Origin: Acidilobaceae archaeon
GTDB taxonomy: Archaea > Thermoproteota > Thermoprotei_A > Sulfolobales > Acidilobaceae
Reading direction: 5' to 3'
Assembly: GCA_027046245.1 (NCBI GenBank)
Contig: JALTZJ010000026.1
Span: forward strand, 1 to 64,000
DNA length: 64,000 nucleotides
Part shown: in pieces, positions 41,734 to 50,283 of the stretch
Numbering within the stretch: the stretch's first letter is position 1
Layout of the letters: each line of letters starts with the position of its first letter
The notes under the pieces: generated by a model
Databases searched by the model: none
Seen by the model: the letters and a program-made list of their open reading frames with translations, nothing else
Told to the model about the DNA's origin: nothing
Program-made: the position numbers and the translations under genes

Positions 41734-42990
41734 TTGGACATCCCTAGGCGATGGTACAATATAGCAGCTGACCTCCCAGAGCCTCTGCCGCCACTCGTGG
41801 ACCCCCCAGAACGGGATGGAAGGATATCGCTCTTAGCATCAATACTGCCCTCCAGGCTGATAGAAGACGAGTACAGGCTCGACAGATGGGTGTTGATCCC
41901 CCATGAGGTGCTGGAGGCCTACCGCAAGCTAGGCAGGCCAACGCCCCTAGCCAGGGCTCGCGGCATGGAGAAGCAGCTAGGGGTTGACGGGAGAGTCAGG
42001 ATATACTATAAGTATGAGGGCGTGCTGCCTACGGGGAGCCACAAGCTTAACACGGCAATAGCCCAGGCATACTACGCCTCGCTCGACGGAGCCTCGGAGG
42101 TCGTGACCGAGACGGGAGCCGGCCAGTGGGGGTTAGCAGTAGCTACCGCCGCATCACTATTCAGCCTCAAGACAACCGTGTTCATGACAGCGTCGAGCTA
42201 CGAGAGGAAAGCTGCTAGGAGAACGTTGATGGCGGCCCTAGGAGCCAGGGTCGTGCCGAGTCCTAGCAGGGAGACCAGATCAGGGCTCGAGGCGATTAGG
42301 GCCGCAGGCGAGGGACACCCAGGCAGCCTGGGACTGGCCATAGCGGAGGCCGTGGAGTACACCCTAGCCGATGAGCACCGTCGCTATCTGCCCGGCTCTG
42401 TGCTTGAAGCAGTATTGATGCATCAGACCGTTATAGGTTTGGAGGCGGAGGAACAGCTAGCAGAGGAGGGAGTCGAGCCAGACGTCCTAGTGGCTTGCGT
42501 CGGAGGCGGCAGCAACTTCGGCGGCTTCACGTATCCATTCCTGGGAGCCCGGCTCCGAGGAGAGGCGTATAGGAAGCTCAGATTCGTTGCCGCAGAGAGC
42601 AGCGCTGCGCCGAAGCTAACCAGGGGCGAGTACAGGTATGACGGTCTAGACTCGAGCCTCATGCTACCAATGGCAAAAATGTATACGCTAGGCAAAGACT
42701 ACGTACCCCCAGCAACCCATAGCGCCGGCCTCCGCTACCACGGCGCCGCAGCCAGCCTCAGCCTCCTCAAGAGGATGGGCTACATAGAGGCAGTAGCACT
42801 CCCAGAAGACGAGGTGCTAGCCGCGGCTAGGAGATTCGCCAGGAGCGAGGGCATAATCCCGGCCCCCGAGAGCGCTCACGCAGTACTGGCAGCAGAGCTC
42901 GAGGCTAGAAGGCTAGCCAGCAGAGGCGGCGGAGTAGTGGTGTTCAACCTCAGCGGCCACGGGCTCCTAGACTACGAGGCGATGATGTAA
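41734..42990 (+). CDS. trpB2: Tryptophan synthase beta chain, TrpB2 type
   Basis: A 418-residue PLP enzyme. It has the TrpB2-type N-terminus (DIPRRWYNIAADLPEPLPP), the PLP lysine in GSHKLNTAIAQAYYA, VTETGAGQWGLAVATA, and the phosphate loop CVGGGSNFGG. The longer N-terminus and KYEGVLPTGSHK instead of KREDLNHTGAHK mark the TrpB2 group. Here it is the only beta gene of the operon and lies beside trpA. Start TTG 41734. Confidence 0.92.
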   Translation: MDIPRRWYNIAADLPEPLPPLVDPPERDGRISLLASILPSRLIEDEYRLDRWVLIPHEVLEAYRKLGRPTPLARARGMEKQLGVDGRVRIYYKYEGVLPTGSHKLNTAIAQAYYASLDGASEVVTETGAGQWGLAVATAASLFSLKTTVFMTASSYERKAARRTLMAALGARVVPSPSRETRSGLEAIRAAGEGHPGSLGLAIAEAVEYTLADEHRRYLPGSVLEAVLMHQTVIGLEAEEQLAEEGVEPDVLVACVGGGSNFGGFTYPFLGARLRGEAYRKLRFVAAESSAAPKLTRGEYRYDGLDSSLMLPMAKMYTLGKDYVPPATHSAGLRYHGAAASLSLLKRMGYIEAVALPEDEVLAAARRFARSEGIIPAPESAHAVLAAELEARRLASRGGGVVVFNLSGHGLLDYEAMM

Positions 42991-43658
42991 TGACCCTGGT
43001 CAAAATATGCGGCATCTCCTCTTCAGAGTCAGTCGCCTTGCTAGACGGGATGGTGGACTACTTGGGCTTCGTATCAAGCAAAATGATAACATCGCTCCGC
43101 ACCCTGGAGCCGGCAGCGGTGACTGCGCTGGCTAGGATCGCAAGCCGCAGCAGGACTGTAGCTGTGCTCCACGGATACACCGTAGAGGAGGCAGCAGGCC
43201 TGGCAAACACCCTAGAGGTTGACGTTGTACAGTTCCACGGCCCCTTAGCTCCTCGCGAGGCTGCAAGTCTAGCAGGGGCGCTTGAGCCCGTGGGGACGAG
43301 GCTAGCCCTGGTAGTAGAGTGGAGTGGGGACACATGGCGCCCCATGAATCCCTGCCTTTACATAGAGGAGCTACACGGGGAAGGATTGATGCCAGAGTAT
43401 GTACTGTTGGACGCCACCAAAGGCCTAAGGGCTAGGCTCCCCCTAGCTGAAGCCGCTAAGGCTCTTCCGTGTGCCGAATCGAGAGGCATTGCACTCGGAG
43501 CAGCTGGTGGTTTGAAACCTGGGGGGACTGCCTGTGAGGCTGCGAGGCTAGGCTTTCACCTGATAGATGTGAGCAGGGGCGTGGAGGAGGCGCCTGGCCG
43601 TAAAGACCCGCTACTGGCAGCAGAGATCGCATTCGAAGCGCGGAGGTGTAAACTGTGA
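42990..43658 (+). CDS. trpF: Phosphoribosylanthranilate isomerase
   Basis: A 222-residue TIM-barrel isomerase. It has VKICGISSSESVALL with the catalytic Cys, VDYLGFVSSK, VDVVQFHG, and the C-terminal LGAAGGLKPG with LIDVSRGVEEAPGRKD (the phosphate and Asp sites). ATG overlaps the last base of the trpB2 stop. Confidence 0.92.
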   Translation: MTLVKICGISSSESVALLDGMVDYLGFVSSKMITSLRTLEPAAVTALARIASRSRTVAVLHGYTVEEAAGLANTLEVDVVQFHGPLAPREAASLAGALEPVGTRLALVVEWSGDTWRPMNPCLYIEELHGEGLMPEYVLLDATKGLRARLPLAEAAKALPCAESRGIALGAAGGLKPGGTACEAARLGFHLIDVSRGVEEAPGRKDPLLAAEIAFEARRCKL

Positions 43659-44434
43659 AGGGCTTCATCGATGAGGCTTTCAGGATTGCAAGGTTGAGAG
43701 CCGAGGCGCTGGCCAGGCTAGGGCTAAAAGGGTGCCGCGTGGAGCCGCGCCGCTTTAAGGCCGCACTAGAGGCTGGATGGCGTGCCTGGGGGTTAGCTGT
43801 AATAGCCGAATTCAAGAGGTGCAGTCCCAGCAGGGGGTTTATAGCCTATAGAACGCTCGACGAGTTCATAGAGGAGGCTTCACCTTACTCTGACGCATTC
43901 TCGGTACTAGTAGAGCCTTCATGGTTCTGTGGATCCCCCGAGCTACTAGCTCTGCTCTCGAAGATGCATGGGATCCCCGTACTGGCTAAGGACTTCGTTG
44001 CAGCAGAAGAGCAGTTAGAGGTTTATGCTTGCATGGGTGCATCGGCGGCCCTCATAATAGACTGGCCCGGGATAGATGTTGAGGGTCTCGCATTGAAGGC
44101 GCTAGAGTTGGGGCTGGATCCTCTAATAGAGGTGTCGAGCGCCGAGGCCGCGGTGAAGTGGGGTGAAGCAATACCAGAGGCTGTAATTGGCGTTAATGCT
44201 AGAAACCTGGCGTTGCTCAAGGTAGACTACGACTCTATGCTCCTAGAAGTTAGGAGGGCGCGGGAAGCTCTAGGCCCTCGTGCAGTCATAGTGGCTGAGA
44301 GCGGCGTTGACTCTCCCCTAAAGGCTCTAAGAGCAAGGGATTCCGGTGCCTCGGCGATCCTGGTCGGGACCTCGGTAATGCTAGATCCAGGCCTGCTAAA
44401 GGCTATTAGATCTTTGCTTATAACAGGGGGTTAA
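43655..44434 (+). CDS. trpC: Indole-3-glycerol phosphate synthase
   Basis: A 259-residue TIM-barrel enzyme with VIAEFKRCSPSRGF (catalytic Lys and Glu region), SVLVEPSWFCGS, VLAKDFVAAEEQLEVYACMG, VIGVNARNLALLKVD and VIVAESGVDS. GTG 43655 is preceded by GGAGGTG at 43642-43648. It overlaps the trpF stop by 4 bases and ends the operon. Confidence 0.94.
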   Translation: MKGFIDEAFRIARLRAEALARLGLKGCRVEPRRFKAALEAGWRAWGLAVIAEFKRCSPSRGFIAYRTLDEFIEEASPYSDAFSVLVEPSWFCGSPELLALLSKMHGIPVLAKDFVAAEEQLEVYACMGASAALIIDWPGIDVEGLALKALELGLDPLIEVSSAEAAVKWGEAIPEAVIGVNARNLALLKVDYDSMLLEVRRAREALGPRAVIVAESGVDSPLKALRARDSGASAILVGTSVMLDPGLLKAIRSLLITGG

Positions 44435-44626
44435 ACGTCACTATAGATTAAATAATTTAGTATGTATTGTTTATTAGATAATATGGTATTTAACTGTTTA
44501 AAATGTATGTTCCCGGATAAACCTGTTTGCTAGTGTTGAATACCCGTCTTGGAGTGGGCCCACAGGAAGTAGTATTAGCGGGGCCCGCCCTCCAGCGGGA
44601 GGCTCGATATTAAGGGTGCCCGCGCC

Positions 44627-45340
44627 TTGGTGGAAGTACTCTCCACGGACGCTATATGGTGGAGCCTATTCACCATGTTCACCGCTGCGGGACTAATCCT
44701 CGCAGGCACCGTCACCCTCATATTCCTCTATCTAATTTACAGGTACAGGGTGAAGGGCTCAGAGGACAAGGACGAGCTAGAGCCAGGTAGGATCTATGTT
44801 GAGACTCCGGCTAAGGGTAGTAGCAGGCTACTACTAGTATTCACGGGAATAATAGTACTGAGTCTCATAGTCGCGACATTCGATGAGACTATTTACCTTG
44901 AGAGGACGCCGAGTGAGGAGGCCTTCGTCATCTGGGTTACAGGCTTCCAGTTCGGCTGGCAATTCGACTATAACGTGGACGGCGAGACAATCACTACTAT
45001 AGGCGCTGTCGTCGTGCCGAGCGATACAGTAATAGAGTTTAAAGTGACGAGTAGAGACGTGTTCCACACATTCGGCTTCGCGGAATTCAAAGTGAAGATC
45101 GACGCCCTCCCCGGGATAGTGAATAGCATGTGGATTAAGACGCCCGAAGAGCCCGGGGAGGTGTATAAAGCGTACTGCTATGAGCTATGTGGCATAGGCC
45201 ACAGCCTCATGGTAGCCGACATGATAGTAGTTGACAAGAACGAATTCTTCCAGGCCTACGAGGCGGGCCCCCAGGAGTTCAGGAACTTCATCAACCAAGT
45301 GATATCAGAGTACAGAGCGTCGCTCCAGGGGGCTCCCTAG
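44627..45340 (+). CDS. coxB: Cytochrome c oxidase subunit II
   Basis: A 237-residue subunit with two N-terminal membrane helices (about 8-34 and 65-85) and an outer cupredoxin domain. The CuA site is complete: His in DVFHTFGF and CYELCGIGHSLM with two Cys, His and Met. QFGWQFDYN matches the aromatic electron-entry patch. Start TTG 44627 or GTG 44630. The likely TATA-like GATATTAAG lies at about 44605, so the leader is very short. First gene of the oxidase operon. Confidence 0.95.
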   Translation: MVEVLSTDAIWWSLFTMFTAAGLILAGTVTLIFLYLIYRYRVKGSEDKDELEPGRIYVETPAKGSSRLLLVFTGIIVLSLIVATFDETIYLERTPSEEAFVIWVTGFQFGWQFDYNVDGETITTIGAVVVPSDTVIEFKVTSRDVFHTFGFAEFKVKIDALPGIVNSMWIKTPEEPGEVYKAYCYELCGIGHSLMVADMIVVDKNEFFQAYEAGPQEFRNFINQVISEYRASLQGAP

Positions 45341-45367
45341 CAAGGTGGAGAGGGAGGTGAAGTGGTT

Positions 45368-47824
45368 ATGGCAGGAGCAGAGTTCTTCGGAAGGCTTACT
45401 CGTTGGATCCTGAGGTGGCTCACGACCACGAACCACAAGGATATAGGGATCCTCTACATGGTTACAAGCGTGTACTTCTTCTTCATAGCAGGAGTGCTAG
45501 CCCTCCTCTTCAGAACACAGCTAGCAATGCCAGCCAGCGAATTCCTCACGGGCAAAGCCTACTACGAGGCGGTAACAGTTCACGGACTCATAATGCTGCT
45601 ATGGTTCGCCAGCCCCTTCGCAGCCGGCCTAGCAAACTACTTCGTGCCACTCCAGATAGGAGCAAGGGACCTAGCCTTCCCCAGGCTCAACGCCTTGAGC
45701 TACTGGCTCTACCTGGCAAGCGGCATCCTAGTAATCCTAGGATTCCTAGCGGAGGCTGGGGCCATAGACGTCGGCTGGACCATGTACGCTCCCCTCACCA
45801 GCAAGGACTTCACCCCCAGCCCAGGCGTCGACCTGGCAGTGCTAGGAGTAGCGCTGCTAAGCCTCAGCGTGACGATAAGCACGATAAACTTCCTCGTCAC
45901 GATAGCCACCATGAGGGCTCCAGGCCTCAGCTGGTTCAAACTACCCATGTTTACCTGGAGCATCATATTCACTATGATACTGATGCTCTACGCCTTCCCA
46001 CCGCTCATGGTGGGAGCGGCGATACTCTGGATAGACAGGAACATCGGTACAGAGTTCTTCAGTAGCCCCGCCGGCGGAGCCCTACTATGGGACCACCTCT
46101 TCTGGTTCTTCGGCCACCCCGAGGTATACATACTCCTCTTCCCCGCACTCGGAGCAATAGCTGATATAGTGAGCACCTTCGCCAGGAGACCCCTCTACGC
46201 TAAGAGGTACATCCTGACAGCATTCTTCCTAGCAACAATACTGAGCTTCCTAGTCTGGATGCACCACATGTTCGTAACCGGCACCAACCTATACACGAGG
46301 CTGTTCTACAGCTTCACAACGATACTAATCAGCATACCCTTCGAGATGGCCACAGTAAGCCTAATACTAACCCTCTACAAGGGCAAGATACGCTTCACAA
46401 TACCAATGCTATTCGCCCTAGCAGCAATATTCCACTTCATACTGGGCGGCAGCACAGGAGTATACCTAGGCAGCATAGCTCTCGACAAGGGCTTCAGAGG
46501 CACGTACTGGGTGGTAGCACACTTCCACTACATACTAGTGGGAACCATGCTCTTCGGCTTCTTCGCCGCCCTATACTACTGGTTCCCAAAGATAACAGGA
46601 AAGATGTACAACAAGAAGCTAGCGCTACTTCACTTCATATTAGCAACAATCGGTGTAAACCTAACCTTCTTCCCGCAATTCATAATATTTGACATGCCGC
46701 GCCGCTACTTCACATACGACGTGCCAGAATGGCTAACCTTCAACCAGCTAAGCACCCTAGGCTCATACATCTTCGGCCTCTCAATGATAGTAGCATTAAT
46801 AACCATAGTTCATGGGCTGCTGCGCGGCAGCCCGGCACCAGAGAACCCGTGGAGAGCGTGGACGCTAGAGTGGCTAACCAAGAGCCCGCCGCCACCCGAG
46901 AACTTCGAAGGAGTCCCTGTAGTGACGAACGACGGCAGGGTAGTCTTTGTCAGCGAGGAGGTGGCTGAGAAGAGCAGCAGATCAGAGCTAGTAAGCGGGA
47001 AGCTCGCGGGAGTCCAGCCCCTCACAGGGGCTAGCCACGCAGCGCCGAGCCACAGCCACGCTCACAGCCACCCAGTTAGCATCGACCCCTTCATACTAGG
47101 CGTGGGTAGCCTGCTAGCCCTCTTCGGCCTAGTAGTAAACAAGTTCATACTAGCAGCAGGCATAGCAGTACTCGCATGGGGCCTATACAGGTGGCTGAGA
47201 GACGAGCTAAACGACAGATTCCACGCGGAGATACCGAAGTACCTGGAGACCTGGCCCTTCCCCAGGAGCAAGCTAAGGAACGGCATGTGGGTCTTCATAG
47301 CAAGCGAGGTAATGGTCTTCGGAAGCATACTGAGCGCGTACTTCTTCATAAGATTCAACCCGGTAGGAAAGGTGCTAGAGGAGCCGTGGCCGCCCGGCTA
47401 CATGATACATGACGTAGGAATAGGAATAATAAATACAATGATAATGTTCACTAGCACGCTAAGCTTCGCCATGGCATACCTAGGCGTCAGAAAGGGAGAC
47501 AACATTTTGGCCCAGCTAGGCATGATAGGCACCATATTCCTGGGAAGCCTCTTCCTCATAGTAAAGTACTTCGAGTGGAAAGAGCTATTCGCAGCTGGCT
47601 ACGGCCTCGACTGGGGCCTAGCCACCCAGACATACTTCCTGGCTACTGGAGTACACGGCCTCCACGTAGCGCTAGGCCTACTACTCACGACTTACACACT
47701 CTTCAAGCTCTACGCCGGAAGACTAGGCCCGCAGAGGAGCGAGGAGGTACTCATGGTAGCCATATACTGGGGCATAGTAGAGATAGTCTGGACCTTCATA
47801 TTTCCGCTCTTCTACCTAGTCTAA
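45368..47824 (+). CDS. coxA: Cytochrome c oxidase fused subunits I and III
   Basis: An 818-residue fusion. Subunit I part (about 1-500): heme and CuB ligands in TVHGLIMLLWF, FFGHPEVYILLFP (His-Tyr crosslink pair and the A1-type Glu), HHMFVTG and WVVAHFHYILVGT. A linker at about 555-585 holds five His in ASHAAPSHSHAHSHP. Subunit III part (about 590-818): LRNGMWVFIASEVMVFGSIL, YFEWKELF and THGLH-like VHGLHVALGL. Fused I/III subunits are known in Aeropyrum and in SoxM-type oxidases. ATG 45368 has GGAGGTGA 8 bases upstream; GTG 45362 is less likely. Confidence 0.95.
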   Translation: MAGAEFFGRLTRWILRWLTTTNHKDIGILYMVTSVYFFFIAGVLALLFRTQLAMPASEFLTGKAYYEAVTVHGLIMLLWFASPFAAGLANYFVPLQIGARDLAFPRLNALSYWLYLASGILVILGFLAEAGAIDVGWTMYAPLTSKDFTPSPGVDLAVLGVALLSLSVTISTINFLVTIATMRAPGLSWFKLPMFTWSIIFTMILMLYAFPPLMVGAAILWIDRNIGTEFFSSPAGGALLWDHLFWFFGHPEVYILLFPALGAIADIVSTFARRPLYAKRYILTAFFLATILSFLVWMHHMFVTGTNLYTRLFYSFTTILISIPFEMATVSLILTLYKGKIRFTIPMLFALAAIFHFILGGSTGVYLGSIALDKGFRGTYWVVAHFHYILVGTMLFGFFAALYYWFPKITGKMYNKKLALLHFILATIGVNLTFFPQFIIFDMPRRYFTYDVPEWLTFNQLSTLGSYIFGLSMIVALITIVHGLLRGSPAPENPWRAWTLEWLTKSPPPPENFEGVPVVTNDGRVVFVSEEVAEKSSRSELVSGKLAGVQPLTGASHAAPSHSHAHSHPVSIDPFILGVGSLLALFGLVVNKFILAAGIAVLAWGLYRWLRDELNDRFHAEIPKYLETWPFPRSKLRNGMWVFIASEVMVFGSILSAYFFIRFNPVGKVLEEPWPPGYMIHDVGIGIINTMIMFTSTLSFAMAYLGVRKGDNILAQLGMIGTIFLGSLFLIVKYFEWKELFAAGYGLDWGLATQTYFLATGVHGLHVALGLLLTTYTLFKLYAGRLGPQRSEEVLMVAIYWGIVEIVWTFIFPLFYLV

Positions 47825-47849
47825 CATGTATGGGAGGTGAGGAGTTGCA

Positions 47850-48131
47850 ATGGCAGACGCAAAAACATATATAGCGGTGTGGGCGGTCCTCGTAGGAAGT
47901 GCTCTAGCAGAGGCATGGGTAGTGCTCAGCGGCATAGCGGTAAACACGCTCGCCTTCGTGACTAGCGTAGCGCTATTCCAGAGCGCATTGATAGCACTCT
48001 TCTTCCAGCACCTTAGAGAGGAGAGCTTCGCCATAAAAGGCATGGGGATAGGAGGAGCAGCACTAGTAGTTGTATTAATAGTAGCGGCAGTCACCAGCGT
48101 GATCAGCTGCACACCATACTTCCCACAGTAA
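47850..48131 (+). CDS. Cytochrome c oxidase subunit IV-like protein
   Basis: A 93-residue protein with three hydrophobic helices (AVWAVLVGSALAEAWVVL; LAFVTSVALFQSALIALFF; GGAALVVVLIVAAVTSVI), the layout of prokaryotic subunit IV. The QSALIALFFQHLREE segment between helices 2 and 3 is typical. It lies 25 bases after the I/III fusion and is preceded by GGGAGGTGAGG. Confidence 0.8.
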   Translation: MADAKTYIAVWAVLVGSALAEAWVVLSGIAVNTLAFVTSVALFQSALIALFFQHLREESFAIKGMGIGGAALVVVLIVAAVTSVISCTPYFPQ

Positions 48132-48160
48132 ACCCCCCTTATGGAGAGGTGGGGTTAGGG

Positions 48161-48289
48161 ATGGCGGGAGGTAAGAATGAGGGAGGGATACACCCTCTAG
48201 TGTGGATAGGCATAGTTACAGCAGCTAGCTTAGCCACACTAGCAATAGTAATTGCCAGCCTCTTTGACGTAATCCCAGGAATTTTTTAG
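48161..48289 (+). CDS. Small single-helix membrane protein in the oxidase operon
   Basis: A 42-residue frame starting ATG 48161, with AGAGGTGGGG upstream. It reads MAGGKNEGGIHPLVWIGIVT, then a hydrophobic helix (AASLATLAIVIASLF) and a short end DVIPGIF. Size, position between subunit IV and SCO, and the ribosome site suggest a real accessory subunit of the oxidase, similar in kind to other tiny oxidase subunits. No family is recognised. Confidence 0.6.
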   Translation: MAGGKNEGGIHPLVWIGIVTAASLATLAIVIASLFDVIPGIF

Positions 48290-48327
48290 TGAGGCTCTTA
48301 GTATGATCCATTCATCCCCCGTGCGGG

Positions 48328-49086
48328 GTGTTGCTGGGTTTGCGCTTTCCAAGCATATCATTAACCCCTAAAACCCTCGTGATATTCGCTGCATTCATGT
48401 TCCTCCTGACGCTAGCCGTCAACACGTACACTGTAATGATAGGGGTCTACCCGGTAGTCACCGGAGGAGGCCTAGAAGACTACGGCAAATACGTGAAGGT
48501 ATACTATGTTGGTCAGCACCTGTTCCCGCTTAAGATAAACAGTACTGTAGGCGAGGTCACCGTGCCTATAGAGGGTAAAGCCAACGTGTTCGTACCCCAG
48601 TACGTTAGATGCCCGGATGTGTGCCATTACGAGACCAATATAATGAGGTATGCGATGCTAAAGCTACAAGAGGACGGGCTACTAGACAGAGTAGTATTCG
48701 TAACCGTTGAAGTAGATCCCTGGAAGGGTACCGTGGATGAGGCAAGACAGTACATAGAGGAGAGCACGCAACCCCTAGGAATAGAGCCCAACTGGATATG
48801 GGTGGGTAGCGAAGGAGACATGGAGACGTTAAAGAAACTATGGATACAGTTGGGCATAACAGTGCAGAGAGACCAGGAGACAGGGCTCATACAACACACA
48901 GCAGGCTTCTACATAGTTAGCCAGAACGGCTTCTACCTATACTTCGTAGGGCCCACGCCAGATGGGTGGAAAGCCCAGGACAAGGTGGCAGAGGCTCTCT
49001 ACCTAGTAATTAAAGCTGCGGTGAACGGTGAGGAAATAGACCCAGGTCACCCGTTATCAAAGCTAGTAATAAGAGGAGAACCCTAA
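48328..49086 (+). CDS. SCO1/SenC/PrrC family copper chaperone
   Basis: A 252-residue membrane-anchored thioredoxin-fold protein. One N-terminal helix (TLVIFAAFMFLLTLAVNTY) is followed by an outer domain. The copper site is complete: YVRCPDVCHYE (CxxxC) and the distal His in IQHTAGFYIV. SCO proteins load the CuA site of subunit II, which fits its place in this operon. Start GTG 48328; nearby TTG codons are possible. Confidence 0.9.
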   Translation: MLLGLRFPSISLTPKTLVIFAAFMFLLTLAVNTYTVMIGVYPVVTGGGLEDYGKYVKVYYVGQHLFPLKINSTVGEVTVPIEGKANVFVPQYVRCPDVCHYETNIMRYAMLKLQEDGLLDRVVFVTVEVDPWKGTVDEARQYIEESTQPLGIEPNWIWVGSEGDMETLKKLWIQLGITVQRDQETGLIQHTAGFYIVSQNGFYLYFVGPTPDGWKAQDKVAEALYLVIKAAVNGEEIDPGHPLSKLVIRGEP

Positions 49087-49467
49087 ATACGAGGCTTAGC
49101 CCCTCCAACTTCATTTTACGGTTGAAGATCTAAAGCGGGTATTAGGGGGATTCACTCTAACCCCCAATCCTCCGCGGAGGGGCGAATGGCTGACGGGCTA
49201 TACGCCGAATAGTCCCTCACCCCTCCGTGGCTCCCGGCGGAGGGGGCGGGGCAATGTGGATGCGTCGCGGCGTGCTCACCCCCAAGCACGCCCTCTCCGC
49301 GGAGGGGGGAGAGTAGGAAGTCTCCAGAGTGCTTCTTTCTATTCTCTTGTTTCCGTTTAAGAGGGAGATGAGAGGGAGGAGTTGGTGGCGTCTGCACTGT
49401 CAAGAATGCAAAAATGGATAAAGCTACATTTTAATTATTATTAATTTATAGAGTACATGTTATCGTC
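49087..49467. other. Hairpin-rich region between convergent genes, candidate structured RNA
   Basis: Four strong inverted repeats follow each other. ATT-GGGGG (49141-49149, one bulge) pairs with CCCCCAAT (49161-49168). CCTCCGCGGAGG 49169-49180 is a palindrome. CCTCCG 49222-49227 pairs with CGGAGG 49238-49243. GGCGTGCT 49269-49276 pairs with AGCACGCC 49285-49292. The last is followed by CTCTCC 49293-49298 and GGAGAG 49308-49313. The right part (about 49420-49455) is AT-rich and may end transcripts from both sides. No reading frame is supported. Confidence 0.4.
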
Positions 49468-49929
49468 TTAGAGTGGCTCCTTTCTCTTGTCTATCACTCT
49501 TATGGGGCCTATCTCGCTGTTCGGGTACAATCCTTTCTCGTCTTTCTCGAGCTGTTTCACCATGTCCCAGATTGTTAGCAGGGCTGTTGCTACGGCGTTT
49601 ATGGCTTCGAGTTCGGGTCCCGTAGGTGCTATGCTAGTAACGGAAGCCACTACTCTAACCTTGTCGCTGGTAACCTCTATATTGACGTCTACGTGGTGTA
49701 CTGGTATTGGGTGTGCTAGGGGTATGTTTTCGAAGGTCCTCTTTGCAGCCATGACTGCTGCTGCTTCTGCTACTGCTATCACGTCGCCTTTTGGCACTTC
49801 GCCTTTCTTTATGGCCTCTAGGGTTTGTTTTCTTAGCTTGAGGTAGCCCTCTGCCACGACGGTCCTCTTCATAGGAGGCTTCCCGCTCACGTCTACCATT
49901 ACCGCCTTTCTAGCCAATGCATTCTTCAC
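49468..49929 (-). CDS. moaC: Cyclic pyranopterin monophosphate synthase MoaC
   Basis: A molybdenum cofactor enzyme of 153 residues in this frame. It has VMVDVSGKP, VAEAAAVMAAKRTFENIPLA, HPIPVHHVDV and ASVTSIAPTGPELEAINAVA, the latter normally reading TGVEMEAL. The true start may be TTG 49917 (MARKAVMVDVSG), about 9 bases after GGGGTG. It provides cofactor for enzymes such as the hydroxylase at 5499-9204. Confidence 0.92.
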   Translation of the reverse strand: MKNALARKAVMVDVSGKPPMKRTVVAEGYLKLRKQTLEAIKKGEVPKGDVIAVAEAAAVMAAKRTFENIPLAHPIPVHHVDVNIEVTSDKVRVVASVTSIAPTGPELEAINAVATALLTIWDMVKQLEKDEKGLYPNSEIGPIRVIDKRKEPL

Positions 49930-50070
49930 CCCCTGCGGCTTTCGCCTAGCCGGGTTCCCCTAGTACTAGTGTAGCGTCTCCACGCCGGAAGTATATGTCG
50001 CGTGTGCTTGAAAGTTGATGTGTCTGTAGTGCATTCAATGTAAACCCGTTAGTGGGTTCACGGTGGGAGC

Positions 50071-50274
50071 GTGGTGAGTGGTGGCGCCGCTAAGGCGTGG
50101 GCTGCGATGTTAGCATTCCTCTACCTGATAACATATCTACTCTACATCGGGAAAGGACTGAACAGCCCCGAGCCCATCGTATTAGGCCTCAGTAGAACGC
50201 TGGCCTTCAGCCTGCTGGTGTGGCTAGGCCTCATGGCGTTGATAGTCATCGCCTACAAGTCTGTGTGGAGGTGA
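50071..50274 (+). CDS. Small two-helix protein paired with a sodium/solute symporter
   Basis: A 67-residue protein with two hydrophobic helices (MLAFLYLITYLLYIGKG; FSLLVWLGLMALIVIAY) separated by LNSPEPIVLGLSRTLA. This resembles the DUF3311-type small proteins encoded before SSS symporters. It ends 9 bases before the symporter gene. Start GTG 50071. Confidence 0.65.
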   Translation: MVSGGAAKAWAAMLAFLYLITYLLYIGKGLNSPEPIVLGLSRTLAFSLLVWLGLMALIVIAYKSVWR

Positions 50275-50283
50275 GCAAGCCTC

